Source of the DNA: an uncultured Pelagibacteraceae bacterium
Lineage (GTDB): Bacteria; Pseudomonadota; Alphaproteobacteria; Pelagibacterales; Pelagibacteraceae
NCBI GenBank assembly: GCA_902618205.1
Contig: CACMZL010000004.1
Location: 62,001 to 126,000, forward strand
Length of the DNA: 64,000 bases
Direction of reading: 5' to 3'
Below are positions 45,391 to 54,850 of this stretch, piece after piece. How positions within the stretch are numbered: the first letter of the stretch is position 1; the number at the start of each line of letters is the position of its first letter. Made by a program: the position numbers and the translations under genes. The notes below the pieces were generated by a model, which made no database searches, was not told the origin of the DNA, and saw only the letters and a program-made list of their open reading frames with translations.

Positions 45391-46401
45391 ATGAAAAAAA
45401 CTTTACTAATATTATCTGTATGTTTGTTCTTATTTTCAAATTTTTCATATGCAGAAAAACAACATACAAAAATGAAAAAAAAAGAGAAAAGAGATTTTGC
45501 ACATTTCGTGCTCAAGGCCCAATTAGACAATAAAATGGTTTTTACTAAAAGAAATGTACCTAATCGTGAAGGTCTGTATAAGTTTTTTGATAAATTCGAG
45601 GATAATATGGGTGTCTCTGAAAAAGGAATTGAATTTAATTTAAGTTATTCAGACATAGGTGACAAGAATGATTGGGCCAGATGGGGTAAACCTGGTTTTG
45701 CTCAAAGGTTTCAAATTATGGAGCCTTACAAAGAAACTACAAAAAAAGGCAAAACAAAATGGTATAGGATTGCTTATTTTATTTCTAATGAAATAGATAC
45801 TGAGCAACATAATATTTCTTTATTTGATTTTAAGATGCTTTATGGAAAACCTGAAAAAGCAGTAGGACCTAGTTTCAACTATAACAATAATAAATTTATT
45901 TGGTTATTTAATGGTCCTAATTATAGAGTCACTAAAAATGAAGTTGGCGAGCAATATAACTTTGAAAATTATGTTGTTCATTTTGATAAAAAATTTAAAC
46001 CACTAAAAGGAAAATGGGTAAATATTTTAGTCAATGCTAAATGGGCAAAAAATGGATTTTTACATTTATGGATTGATGGAAAGTTAAGATCTAGTTATTT
46101 TGGAGATGTATTAGGTGGAGCTTCTAGTGTTAGATTTAAATTTGGACCGTACAGAAATTATATGACTGCTGCCACAGATAAAGGTTTAAAAATAAAAGAT
46201 GCAATTATTCGTTATTCTAACGTTGGTAAAGCTGATACCTGTGATGAGTTATGGAGTGGCTGTGACGAAGTAAAAGGACAACTAAAAAATCAATCTCAAG
46301 TTCATGGTGCAATTGGTGTTGCTCTCTGTAAACCAGCTGACAAAGATAAAGAGGGCACTTGTGAAGATCTCGGCTATCCAGGAAACCCTAGACCTTTTTA
46401 A
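45391..46401 (+). CDS. Exported jelly-roll protein, polysaccharide lyase-like
   Basis: A 336-residue protein with a signal peptide (about 1-21, ending SYAE). The core resembles the concanavalin-like Polysacc_lyase family: GIEFNLSYSDIGDKNDW, RFQIMEP, WYRIAYFISNEIDTEQHNISLFDFK, KGKWVNILVNAKWAKNGFLHLWIDGKL, FKFGPYRNYM. The C-terminal tail has four cysteines (TCDELWSGCDEV, ALCKP, TCEDLGY), likely disulfide-bonded. It may cleave or bind a polysaccharide; catalytic residues cannot be assigned by eye. Its stop abuts the umuC end. Confidence 0.7.
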   Translation: MKKTLLILSVCLFLFSNFSYAEKQHTKMKKKEKRDFAHFVLKAQLDNKMVFTKRNVPNREGLYKFFDKFEDNMGVSEKGIEFNLSYSDIGDKNDWARWGKPGFAQRFQIMEPYKETTKKGKTKWYRIAYFISNEIDTEQHNISLFDFKMLYGKPEKAVGPSFNYNNNKFIWLFNGPNYRVTKNEVGEQYNFENYVVHFDKKFKPLKGKWVNILVNAKWAKNGFLHLWIDGKLRSSYFGDVLGGASSVRFKFGPYRNYMTAATDKGLKIKDAIIRYSNVGKADTCDELWSGCDEVKGQLKNQSQVHGAIGVALCKPADKDKEGTCEDLGYPGNPRPF

Positions 46402-47679
46402 TTAAGCTCTAATTGTTGGTAAACTATAAAAATCAGCTGTATCTATCTTTGAGTTATAATCCCTTTTCATACTCCAAGACTTTCTAACCCCAGCACTTGC
46501 AAGACTTAGTGTGGATCTACCATATCTATAATTTGTATTATCAATTGATCTCATTAATCTATTAATTCTCTCGTCTTTCGCTGATGAAAATAGGTTTTCA
46601 TTATTTTCAGCGTCTGTTAAACCGGTTAGCATCACTCCTGCTTTTTGATAACGATGTCCTTTCCTAAAGATTACTTTTAAGACAGATAAAGCATTTTTTA
46701 CGATTTCTATACTATTGTTAGTTGCTATAGGAAAATCAACAGTTCTGGAGTTTGAATAAAAGCCAAATTGTTTTTGAAATGGACTTGTTCTAACAAATAC
46801 CATAACTGCTTTTGCAACAAGGTTTTCAGATCTTATTTTCTCTGATGCATTTAAACAATAGCTAGCAACGGCTTCTTCAAGTTCCTGAAATCTCTCTATT
46901 CTTTTTCCAAATGATCTTGATACTACGCAGCTTTTTCTTTTCGATGCAGTTTTTTCTAAATCAATACAAGGCACACCTCTAAGTTCCATTGCGGTTCTTG
47001 AACTTAGAACATTTGAAGATTTTTTAATCCAGGTATTTGATTTATTTTTTAATTGTTTAGCATTATAAATTCCGTTTTTTTGATAAAACTTTGTCATTTG
47101 TCTTCCAACACCCCAAACATCGTTAATATCAATTTTTTCAAGAATAGGATCAAGATTTTCTATTCCAATTAGACTTGTAACACCTGATTGTTTTTTCTTA
47201 GCTATATGATTTGCAACTTTGCTTAAAGTTTTAGTTTTAGCTATTCCTATACTTGTTGGAATACCAGTCCACTTTAAAACTGTTTCCCTAATTTCTCTTC
47301 CAACTTGCTCTACTTCATTATCAGAAAAATTTGATAAATCCATAAATGCTTCATCAATTGAATAAACCTCAATATCAGAGTTAAATCTTTTTAAAGTTCT
47401 CATTACTCTTCTAGATAAATCTCCATACAAAGAATAATTTGATGAGAATACTTGTACATCATTTTTTATAATAATATCTTTTGCTTTAAAGTAGGGCTCA
47501 CCCATTTTAATTCCCAAAGCTTTTGCTTCAGTAGATCTTGAAACTATACAACCATCATTATTAGATAAAACTACAACAGGTTTTTTTCTTATTTTTGGAT
47601 TAAATAATCTTTCGCAAGAGACATAGAAAGAATTACAGTCAACTAGTGCTAATTTTTTAGTGTACTGAATGTATGACAT
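46402..47679 (-). CDS. umuC: Translesion DNA polymerase V subunit UmuC
   Basis: A Y-family polymerase of 425 residues. Seen are ALVDCNSFYVSCERLFNP (catalytic Asp and steric gate region), VVVLSNNDGCIVSRSTEAKALGIKMG, YSIDEAFMDLSNF (the catalytic Asp-Glu pair), GIPTSIGIAKTKTLSKVANHIAKK and VWGVGRQMTKF. With processed UmuD it copies damaged DNA in the SOS response. Its start overlaps the umuD end by 23 bases, so the two are translationally coupled. Confidence 0.96.
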   Translation of the reverse strand: MSYIQYTKKLALVDCNSFYVSCERLFNPKIRKKPVVVLSNNDGCIVSRSTEAKALGIKMGEPYFKAKDIIIKNDVQVFSSNYSLYGDLSRRVMRTLKRFNSDIEVYSIDEAFMDLSNFSDNEVEQVGREIRETVLKWTGIPTSIGIAKTKTLSKVANHIAKKKQSGVTSLIGIENLDPILEKIDINDVWGVGRQMTKFYQKNGIYNAKQLKNKSNTWIKKSSNVLSSRTAMELRGVPCIDLEKTASKRKSCVVSRSFGKRIERFQELEEAVASYCLNASEKIRSENLVAKAVMVFVRTSPFQKQFGFYSNSRTVDFPIATNNSIEIVKNALSVLKVIFRKGHRYQKAGVMLTGLTDAENNENLFSSAKDERINRLMRSIDNTNYRYGRSTLSLASAGVRKSWSMKRDYNSKIDTADFYSLPTIRA

Positions 47680-48052
47680 AGGTGACTACTCCCCAAATAA
47701 AAATATCTTGTTCTTCATTAATTAAAATTCGATCAGAAAATTCTTTAGATCCTGACGTTAAAAATTGTTTATCTTTTTCTTTAACCAAAGTTTTAACGAC
47801 GAGTTCATCATGAACATTTGCTATGACAGTTGAAAAATTTTTTGGAGTTAAGCTTTTGTCTACAACTAATAAATCACCATCATTTATTCCAACATCCACC
47901 ATTGATTTTCCTTGAACTCTTATGATGAAAGTTGCTGGAACATTTTTGATTAGATGTACGTTTAAATCTATATCTTCTTCTATGTAGTCAGTTGCAGGGG
48001 AAGGAAAACCAGCTCCTGCTTTGTGTAAATAATAAGGTATTGTTAGCTTCAT
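47657..48052 (-). CDS. umuD: UmuD, self-cleaving partner of UmuC
   Basis: A 131-residue S24-family protein using the ATG at 48052 (MKLTIPYYLHKAG). It aligns with E. coli UmuD through AGFPSPATDYIEEDIDLN. The nucleophile S50 (GKSMVDVG) and lysine K87 (ELVVKTLV) are present, and the predicted cleavage is between A14 and G15; the same 35-residue spacing from the cleavage Gly to Ser holds in E. coli. It has no helix-turn-helix, so it is not LexA. A frame extends upstream to a non-ATG codon, but that would run through the SOS box. Confidence 0.94.
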   Translation of the reverse strand: MKLTIPYYLHKAGAGFPSPATDYIEEDIDLNVHLIKNVPATFIIRVQGKSMVDVGINDGDLLVVDKSLTPKNFSTVIANVHDELVVKTLVKEKDKQFLTSGSKEFSDRILINEEQDIFIWGVVTYVIHSVH

Positions 48053-48056
48053 AAGT

Positions 48057-48071
48057 GTTCTTGTTTTGTTC
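48057..48071 (-). promoter_or_regulatory. SOS (LexA) box before umuDC
   Basis: GTTC-TTGTTTT-GTTC on the + strand (GAAC-N7-GAAC toward umuD) exactly matches the alphaproteobacterial LexA-binding pattern GTTCN7GTTC. It lies 4 bases before the umuD start codon and just downstream of a predicted promoter, where a bound repressor would block transcription. Confidence 0.85.
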
Positions 48072-48074
48072 TTA

Positions 48075-48103
48075 TTAGTACATGAGTTATACAATAGTGT
48101 CAA
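48075..48103 (-). promoter_or_regulatory. predicted umuDC promoter
   Basis: On the minus strand a perfect -35 TTGACA (48103-48098) is followed after 17 bases by TACTAA (48080-48075), a weak -10. The start would fall within the SOS box near 48068. The -35 is convincing, the -10 less so. Confidence 0.55.
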
Positions 48104-48126
48104 TTAGGTTGTATTTTGAGTCTGTA

Positions 48127-48148
48127 AGTGAATCAAAAGTGAATCAAA
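48127..48148. repeat. two tandem copies of an 11-base unit
   Basis: AGTGAATCAAA occurs twice head to tail in the intergenic region between umuD and the GFA-family gene. It lies upstream of the predicted umuD -35. The 11-base period would place both copies on one face of the helix, as for an operator, but this may be chance duplication. Confidence 0.5.
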
Positions 48149-48269
48149 ACGAGAACATCGAAACAAGATTTAGTATGACTGTGGATAACTTTAACAAGTT
48201 ATAGTTTATGAAAATATGAGTTAAAAGTTTAAATGCAAAGAATTGTCAAAAAATTTAAAAGATAAAAAA

Positions 48270-48632
48270 ATGAAAAAACTAACATGTCATTGTGGTGCGG
48301 TTGAAGCGGAGGTTAATGTTCCAGATAAATTTGAAAAAGTTTTAAGATGCAATTGTTCTGTATGTAAAAGAAAGGGCTATGTTATGTCTCCGATTGGAGA
48401 AAATGATATGAAGATTACTAAAGGAGAAGACAAGTTAACTTTATATCAATTTTATACTAACACAGCTAAACACTATTTTTGCTCTATCTGTGGAATTTTT
48501 ACACATACAAGGCCAAGAAGTAATCCAAAATTACATATGATAAATATTGCATGCGTTGAAGGAGTTGATCCTTTCGAATATAAAGATGTTTCAATTAATG
48601 ACGGTAACAATCATCCCCTAGACCAAAAATAA
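48270..48632 (+). CDS. GFA/CENP-V family zinc protein
   Basis: A small protein of about 120 residues with the GFA fold. Zinc ligands appear as LTCHCGAVEAEV, LRCNCSVCKRKG and YFCSICGIFTHTRPRSNP. Some members are called glutathione-dependent formaldehyde-activating enzymes, but the function of most is unproven. The frame extends to a TTG at 48243; the ATG at 48270 is the likelier start because MKKLTCHCGAV is the usual N terminus. The 217 bases before it hold the umuD promoter, SOS box and tandem repeat. Confidence 0.88.
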   Translation: MKKLTCHCGAVEAEVNVPDKFEKVLRCNCSVCKRKGYVMSPIGENDMKITKGEDKLTLYQFYTNTAKHYFCSICGIFTHTRPRSNPKLHMINIACVEGVDPFEYKDVSINDGNNHPLDQK

Positions 48633-48638
48633 AATTAA

Positions 48639-49565
48639 ATGAATTTAGTTGAGGATTGTTTAAATAAAGTAAAAAAAGATTGTTATAAGTTTATTAAAAC
48701 ACAAGAAACATCTTCTGATAAATTTAAAAACAAAGACAAAATGCTTAAAGATTATCTTGTACCAATGAGTTTTTGGATTGCAAAAAAAACAAATTTTAAG
48801 AAACCTTATATTGTTGGTTTAACAGGAGGTCAGGGCACTGGAAAAACTACTATAAGCTCTATCTTAATGATAATTTTAAAAAAATATTTTAAGTTAAAAG
48901 TTTTCAAAATATCAATTGACGATATTTATAAAACAAAGAATGATAGAATAAAGTTATCAAAGAAAGTTCATCCATTATTATTAACAAGAGGTGTGCCAGG
49001 AACTCATGATATAAATTATATGTCTAGCTTTATTAAAAAAGCAAACTCTAGAAAATTTAGATCAGTTATATTACCCAAGTTCGATAAGGCAATTGATGAC
49101 AGATTTACAAAAAAAAATTGGTACAAAGTAAATAGCAGACCAGATGTAATCATTTTCGAAGGTTGGTGTGTTGGAGCAAGACCTGAAAACTTAAAAACAT
49201 TAAAAAAAAGTGTTAATAAGATGGAAAAAAATTATGATAATAAATTAATCTGGAGAAAACACGTTAATGACCAGTTAAAAAAAGGATATAAAAAACTTTA
49301 TAGTAAGCTCGATTGTTTATTATTTTTAAGGGCAGAAAATTTTAGTTTATTACAAAAGTGGAGAGTTATTCAGGAAAAAAAACTTAAATTAAAAAATAAG
49401 AATAAAAAAACAAAACAAAAAATTATGACAAAAAAGGAAGTTTTAAACTTTATGCAAACTTACCAGAGAATTACATTGAATATGTTTAAATATGCGCCAA
49501 AATACGCATCTATAGTTATTAAATTAAATTCTAATCATCAAATTAATTCTGTAAAGTATAACTAA
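48639..49565 (+). CDS. D-glycerate 3-kinase-like P-loop kinase
   Basis: The 308 residues contain a P-loop (YIVGLTGGQGTGKTTISSIL), FKISIDDIYKTKNDR, HPLLLTRGVPGTHDI, PKFDKAIDDR, and VIIFEGWCVGARPE. This set matches the plant GLYK / yeast YGR205W kinase family. D-glycerate 3-kinase makes 3-phosphoglycerate from glycerate, a route for glycolate or serine carbon. The substrate is assigned by family resemblance. It directly precedes the TolC-family gene (1-base overlap). Confidence 0.82.
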   Translation: MNLVEDCLNKVKKDCYKFIKTQETSSDKFKNKDKMLKDYLVPMSFWIAKKTNFKKPYIVGLTGGQGTGKTTISSILMIILKKYFKLKVFKISIDDIYKTKNDRIKLSKKVHPLLLTRGVPGTHDINYMSSFIKKANSRKFRSVILPKFDKAIDDRFTKKNWYKVNSRPDVIIFEGWCVGARPENLKTLKKSVNKMEKNYDNKLIWRKHVNDQLKKGYKKLYSKLDCLLFLRAENFSLLQKWRVIQEKKLKLKNKNKKTKQKIMTKKEVLNFMQTYQRITLNMFKYAPKYASIVIKLNSNHQINSVKYN

Positions 49566-50857
49566 TGAAAAAAATATTAATAATAATTGTTAGTTTTTTT
49601 TGCTTAACAGCTCAATCGTTAGCTGTCACATTATATGATGCATTAAACGAAACTTATAACAATAATAAACAATTGAATGCTGAGAGAGAAAATATAAAAG
49701 CATCAGAAGAAGATCTGAATATTTCTAAAGCTGATTATATGCCTTCTTTGAGTTTAAGTGGATCTAAAAGCCTTGAAGAAACAAATAAACTAACAAATCA
49801 GAGTGGAGGTGATGCAACAATTAGCGATTCTGATCCATTCACCACATCCATAAAATTAGAGCAAACCTTATTGGATTTTGGAAGAGACCTTAATTATGAA
49901 AAGAATTTGATAGGTTTAGAACTTTCAAAAGCAATATTATTTAAAAAAGAACAAGATATTCTTTATAGTGCTATAGAAGCTTTTACATCTGTAATTTTAT
50001 CAAGAGAAAAAGTTGCTATTAATAGACAAAACTTAAACTTACTTATTAAACAACTTGAAAATGATAAAGTTAGATTAGATAGAGGACAAATAAAAACTGC
50101 AGATTTATCACAAACTGAATCTTCTTTAGCTGGAGCGAGCGCTCAACTAACTCAGGCAAGAAGTGAATTAATGATTAACAAATTAAATTACGAAAATATT
50201 ATTGGTAAACTTTTAAATACAAATGAATTAAAAAAGACAAACAGAGCAATTGTAGGAGTTCCAAGTGAACTTAGTACAGCAATCAATTTAGCAAGAGAGA
50301 ACAACCCAGATATAATGATCGCTAAAATAGAATTAAATCAGTCCGAAATGGATATTGCTATTGCTGAAAGCGACCTAAAACCTAACGCATCTTTATCTTT
50401 AGAAAGATCATATGCTGAAGATTTTAGTTCAACTTATGATCAAAGAGAAAAGGATACACTTAAAGCAACAATTAGCTGGCCATTTTATTCAGGTGGGAGT
50501 AAACGTGCTAAAATAAACAAAAATACAAATCTAAAAACTAGAAAAATTTTATTATTTGAAGATGCTGTAAAAAATACTGAAAAGAATGTTGGAAGCGCTT
50601 GGTCAAATCTAGAAGCATCAAAAAGTTTTTTAAATTCTGTAAGATCTCAAGTTAGAGCAGCAAAAATTGCTAATGAAGGTATATCTGCAGAATATGAAAG
50701 AGGTTCAAGGACAACGCTAGATGTTATTCAATCAAACACTTTGTTGTTGGCTGCAAAAATTTCCCTAGCAGAATCTGAGAGAAATAATCTTATCGCCCAA
50801 TACAATGTTCTAAAAGCTATTGGTTTATTGAATAGCGAATACCTAAAACTTAAGTAA
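49565..50857 (+). CDS. TolC-family outer-membrane efflux channel
   Basis: A 430-residue protein with a signal peptide (about 1-20, ending SLA) and two long alternating helical halves with outer-membrane strands. Typical elements are LYDALNETYNNNKQLNAERENIKASEED, PSLSLSGS, VILSREKVAINRQNLNLL, the mirrored second half NNPDIMIAKIELNQSEMDIAIAESDLKPNASLSLE, and YERGSRTTLDVIQSNTLLLAAK. It exports toxins or proteins with an inner-membrane pump, not seen in the window. Confidence 0.92.
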   Translation: MKKILIIIVSFFCLTAQSLAVTLYDALNETYNNNKQLNAERENIKASEEDLNISKADYMPSLSLSGSKSLEETNKLTNQSGGDATISDSDPFTTSIKLEQTLLDFGRDLNYEKNLIGLELSKAILFKKEQDILYSAIEAFTSVILSREKVAINRQNLNLLIKQLENDKVRLDRGQIKTADLSQTESSLAGASAQLTQARSELMINKLNYENIIGKLLNTNELKKTNRAIVGVPSELSTAINLARENNPDIMIAKIELNQSEMDIAIAESDLKPNASLSLERSYAEDFSSTYDQREKDTLKATISWPFYSGGSKRAKINKNTNLKTRKILLFEDAVKNTEKNVGSAWSNLEASKSFLNSVRSQVRAAKIANEGISAEYERGSRTTLDVIQSNTLLLAAKISLAESERNNLIAQYNVLKAIGLLNSEYLKLK

Positions 50858-50889
50858 TTTAACGATTTTAAGCTATTTTGAGAAATATA

Positions 50890-50917
50890 TTGCTAATGAG
50901 AACAAAATGTGTACATT
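50890..50917 (+). promoter_or_regulatory. tentative recA promoter with overlapping SOS-like box
   Basis: TTGCTA (50890-50895) and TACATT (50912-50917) are 16 bases apart. Between and over them GAAC-AAAATGT-GTAC (50900-50914) matches the alphaproteobacterial SOS pattern GAACN7GAAC at seven of eight positions. The position would suit repression of recA. Both parts are imperfect, so the call is tentative. Confidence 0.45.
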
Positions 50918-50964
50918 TAAATCTATGATTCGAGTGTTAAAAAAAGCAAAAAAAGAGGCAAAAA

Positions 50965-52089
50965 ATGACTAAAAATAACCTAAAAGTGGTGAAAACCGCA
51001 AAAGATAAAGAATTGGAAAACAAAGAGAAAAATAAAGCATTAGACGCAGCAATCAGCCAAATTACAGATAGCTTCGGAAAAGGCTCAGTAATGAAGCTTG
51101 GTGAGCAAAAAGCTATGGATGTTGAGTCTATCTCAACTGGATCTTTAAGCTTAGATCTTGCTTTAGGGATTGGTGGATTACCAAAAGGAAGAATTATTGA
51201 AATTTATGGACCAGAGTCTTCAGGAAAAACTACTTTAGCATTACAAGTGGTTGCAGAAGCTCAAAAGGCAGGCGGAATTTGTGGTTTCGTTGATGCAGAA
51301 CACGCTTTAGATCCAGTGTATGCTAAGAAATTAGGAGTAAATACTGAAGAGTTGCTAATTTCTCAACCAGACACAGGTGAGCAGGCTTTAGAAATTACTG
51401 ATACATTAATTAAATCTGGCTCAATGTCAGTTCTTGTTGTGGACTCTGTAGCTGCATTAACGCCAAGAGCTGAAATCGAAGGCGATATGGGTGATACTCA
51501 TGTTGGTTTGCAAGCAAGATTGATGTCTCAAGCATTGAGAAAATTAACAGGCTCAATTTCACGAACTAATACAATGGTTATTTTCATTAACCAAATTAGA
51601 ATGAAAATTGGTGTTATGTTTGGAAGCCCAGAAACAACATCGGGTGGAAATTCTTTAAAATTCTACTCGTCAGTTAGAATGGACATTAGAAGAATTGGAG
51701 CAATCAAAGATAAAGATAATATCGTTGGTAACACAACAAGAGTTAAAGTTGTGAAAAATAAAGTTGCTCCACCATTTAAAGTTGTTGAGTTTGACTTAAT
51801 GTATGGAAAAGGAATTAGTAAAGTAGGGGAACTAATAGACCTAGGTGCTAAAGCGGATATTGTAGAGAAATCTGGAGCTTGGTACGCTTACAAAGGTGAA
51901 AAAATTGGTCAAGGTAGAGAGAATGCTAAACTTTACCTTGAACAAAATCCTAAGGCCGCTGCTGAAATTGAAATGGCAATCAGAGAAAAGGCTGGTGTGA
52001 TCTCAAAGAAAATTGAGGGGAATCCACTAAGTGAGGAAAAAGTAGAGGCTCAAAAAAAAGAAGAAGAAATTCCTACTAAAAAAAATTAG
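50965..52089 (+). CDS. recA: Recombinase RecA
   Basis: It drives homologous recombination and stimulates self-cleavage of LexA/UmuD. The 374 residues have the Walker [13 protein letters not shown] near residue 82, [13 protein letters not shown], the Walker B region [21 protein letters not shown], loop L2 region [17 protein letters not shown] and a charged C terminus ([17 protein letters not shown]). Codon use is less A+T-biased than neighbours, consistent with good expression. A terminator and alaS follow. Confidence 0.98.
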   Translation: MTKNNLKVVKTAKDKELENKEKNKALDAAISQITDSFGKGSVMKLGEQKAMDVESISTGSLSLDLALGIGGLPKGRIIEIYGPESSGKTTLALQVVAEAQKAGGICGFVDAEHALDPVYAKKLGVNTEELLISQPDTGEQALEITDTLIKSGSMSVLVVDSVAALTPRAEIEGDMGDTHVGLQARLMSQALRKLTGSISRTNTMVIFINQIRMKIGVMFGSPETTSGGNSLKFYSSVRMDIRRIGAIKDKDNIVGNTTRVKVVKNKVAPPFKVVEFDLMYGKGISKVGELIDLGAKADIVEKSGAWYAYKGEKIGQGRENAKLYLEQNPKAAAEIEMAIREKAGVISKKIEGNPLSEEKVEAQKKEEEIPTKKN

Positions 52090-52108
52090 CAGATAACTTT
52101 TAGTTATT

Positions 52109-52137
52109 AAAAAGGCGCTCGAAAGGGCGCCTTTTTT
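52109..52137 (+). terminator. rho-independent terminator after recA
   Basis: AAAGGCGCTC and GGGCGCCTTT pair across a GAAA tetraloop, followed by a T-run. It lies 22 bases after the recA stop, so alaS must have its own promoter in the next 50 bases or depend on read-through. Confidence 0.93.
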
Positions 52138-52186
52138 CCCTTCAGAGGTGTAGACATCAATAGAAAAAGCTGTATTTTAACAAAAT

Positions 52187-54850
52187 ATGGCAAAAACATT
52201 AAACGAGATCAGATCAACTTTTTTAAATTATTTCAAAAAAAATGATCACAAGATAGTTGAGTCTAGCAATTTAGTTCCAAATAATGATCCAACATTAATG
52301 TTTGCAAATTCAGGCATGGTCCAGTTTAAAAATGTTTTTACCGGATTAGAAAAAAGGGATTATCAAAGAGCTACTACTTCTCAAAAATGCGTAAGAGCAG
52401 GAGGCAAACATAACGATCTTGAAAACGTTGGCTACACTCCAAGACACCATACATTTTTTGAAATGCTTGGAAATTTTTCTTTTGGAGATTACTTCAAGGA
52501 AAGGGGAATTGAACTTGCTTGGAATTTAATTACTAAAGATTTTGGATTAAATAAAGATAGATTATATGTAACAGTATTTCATGAAGACGATGAAGCCTTC
52601 AATTTTTGGAAGAAAATAGCGGGTTTTAGCAACGATAGAATTATTAGGATATCAACTTCTGATAATTTTTGGTCAATGGGCGAAACGGGCCCTTGCGGAC
52701 CTTGTTCAGAGATATTTTATGATCATGGAGATCATTTAAAAGGTGGTTTACCCGGAACCAAAGATGAGGATGGCGATAGATATATTGAGATATGGAATTT
52801 AGTCTTCATGCAATTTGAGCAAGTTTCAAAAGATAAAAGAATTAATCTTCCAAAACCTTCTGTAGATACTGGAATGGGTTTAGAAAGAATTGCAGCATTA
52901 CTTCAGGGCACACATGATAATTACGAAACAGATCATTTTAAAAAATTAATTGGTTCGATTTCTGAATTTACAAAAGTAAAACAAGATGAAAATAATTTAT
53001 CAAGTTTTAGAGTAATTGCAGATCACTTAAGAGCTAGCTCATTTCTTCTTGCAGAAGGAGTACTACCTTCAAATGAAGGTAGAGGTTACGTTCTTAGAAG
53101 AATAATGAGAAGAGGAATGAGACATTCTCATTTGCTTGGTTCTAAGGAACCAGTCTTCAATAAAATCTTTGATACATTGAAAGATGAAATGAAAGGAAAT
53201 TATCCTGAATTAGAAAGATCAGAAACTTTAATTAAAGAGACATTAAAAATGGAAGAGGAAAAATTTTTAGTATTACTTGATAGAGGGATTAAAATTTTGA
53301 ACGATGAAATTTCAAAAATAAAAAAAGTTTTACCAGGTGAAGTAGCGTTTAAATTATATGATACTTATGGTTTCCCGTTAGACTTAACAGAAGACATTTT
53401 AAAAAATAAATCTTTGACCGTTGATCAAAATAAATTTGATGAGTTAATGAAAAAGAGCAAAGAGCTTGCAAAACAAAATTGGAAAGGTTCTGGAGACGAT
53501 TCTGAAGAAGAAATTTGGTTTGGTATAAAAGATAAAATAGGACCTACAGAGTTTCTTGGCTATGAGTTTAACCAATCAGAAGGAGTGGTGTTATCAATAA
53601 TTAAAAATAATAAAGAAGCACAAAATATTTCAAATGGTGAGGAAGGGATAATTATTACTAATCAAACCCCTTTTTATGGAGAGTCTGGAGGACAAGTTGG
53701 AGATCAAGGGACAATAGTATCTGGTAATTCAGTATTTGAGGTTACAGATACTCAAAAAAAACTTGGAGATTTGTTTATACATCATGGAATTCTAAAATCT
53801 GGAGAGATTAAGATTAAAGACGTTGTAGAAATGAAAATAGATATTGAAAGACGTAACAATCTTAAAGCATATCATTCTGCAACCCATTTATTACATGAGT
53901 CTTTGAGAAGAACATTGGGAAAACACGTTATGCAAAAAGGATCTTTAGTTGCGCCTGATAGACTAAGATTTGATTTTAGTCATATGAAACCAATTACAGA
54001 AGATGAATTAATAATTATTGATAAATTAGTTAATGAATACGTAAAAAACAAAACTGATGTAACTACAAGAATTATGACACCAAAAGCTGCCATTGAAAAA
54101 GGTGCTTTAGCTTTTTTTGGTGAAAAATATGGAGAAGAAGTGAGAGTAGTTTCTATGGGAGCGGAAAATAACTCTTATTTTTCAACAGAATTATGTGGTG
54201 GAACACATGTAAAAAATACAGGTGATATTGGAAAATTTAAAACTATTAACCAATCCTCAATAGCTGCTGGAGTTAGAAGGGTTGAGGCTTTAAGGGACAA
54301 ACAACTCGAAATATTCTTAAAAAACAAGGAAAAAATGTCAAACCTTTCTGCACAAAAGGATGAAGAAAGTATTAAAGAAGTGTCTGCTCAAATAATTAAA
54401 TTAGGTGGAAAACCAAATCTAGAAAATAAAGATACGAAAGGATTAATTAAAGATCTGAATAAACAACTAGAACAATTAAATGTTCAATCAGTTTTAGCTG
54501 ATAAAACAAAAAACATAATTAAAGATGAAAATATAAATGGCACTCAAGTTAGATTACAAAAAGTTCAAGATTTATCTACAAAAGACCTAAGAAAACTCGT
54601 TGATGTAGGTAAAAAAGAGCTGGGTGAAGGAATAGTAGTAGTATTTGCAAATAAGGATGAGAAAGTTGGTCTTGCTGTAGGTGTAACAGAAAATTTAACA
54701 AATAAATACGATGCAGTTAAATTTGCAAAACTAGGATCTGAAATTATTGGTGGAAAGGGCGGTGGAGGCCGTAAAGATTTTGCACAGGCCGGAGGCCAAG
54801 ACTCAAATAAAATCGACGAAGCTTTAGAAAAAATAAAAACCTTAATTTAA
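52187..54850 (+). CDS. alaS: Alanyl-tRNA synthetase AlaS
   Basis: It charges tRNA-Ala and edits mischarged Ser/Gly. The 887 residues contain the class II core ([40 protein letters not shown]), the editing-domain zinc ligands [13 protein letters not shown] and ELCGGTHV, and a C-terminal glycine-rich segment [18 protein letters not shown]. The recA-alaS order is widely conserved. Its final 9 bases overlap the end of icd. Confidence 0.98.
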   Translation: MAKTLNEIRSTFLNYFKKNDHKIVESSNLVPNNDPTLMFANSGMVQFKNVFTGLEKRDYQRATTSQKCVRAGGKHNDLENVGYTPRHHTFFEMLGNFSFGDYFKERGIELAWNLITKDFGLNKDRLYVTVFHEDDEAFNFWKKIAGFSNDRIIRISTSDNFWSMGETGPCGPCSEIFYDHGDHLKGGLPGTKDEDGDRYIEIWNLVFMQFEQVSKDKRINLPKPSVDTGMGLERIAALLQGTHDNYETDHFKKLIGSISEFTKVKQDENNLSSFRVIADHLRASSFLLAEGVLPSNEGRGYVLRRIMRRGMRHSHLLGSKEPVFNKIFDTLKDEMKGNYPELERSETLIKETLKMEEEKFLVLLDRGIKILNDEISKIKKVLPGEVAFKLYDTYGFPLDLTEDILKNKSLTVDQNKFDELMKKSKELAKQNWKGSGDDSEEEIWFGIKDKIGPTEFLGYEFNQSEGVVLSIIKNNKEAQNISNGEEGIIITNQTPFYGESGGQVGDQGTIVSGNSVFEVTDTQKKLGDLFIHHGILKSGEIKIKDVVEMKIDIERRNNLKAYHSATHLLHESLRRTLGKHVMQKGSLVAPDRLRFDFSHMKPITEDELIIIDKLVNEYVKNKTDVTTRIMTPKAAIEKGALAFFGEKYGEEVRVVSMGAENNSYFSTELCGGTHVKNTGDIGKFKTINQSSIAAGVRRVEALRDKQLEIFLKNKEKMSNLSAQKDEESIKEVSAQIIKLGGKPNLENKDTKGLIKDLNKQLEQLNVQSVLADKTKNIIKDENINGTQVRLQKVQDLSTKDLRKLVDVGKKELGEGIVVVFANKDEKVGLAVGVTENLTNKYDAVKFAKLGSEIIGGKGGGGRKDFAQAGGQDSNKIDEALEKIKTLI

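Noticed and set aside
47657-48103. The longer umuD frame and the idea that this is LexA
   Set aside because: The extension would translate through the SOS box and adds residues not found in the family; no helix-turn-helix is present, so it is UmuD.
52138-52186. A regulatory leader before alaS
   Set aside because: Only about 50 unstructured bases remain after the recA terminator; no repeat or hairpin was seen.
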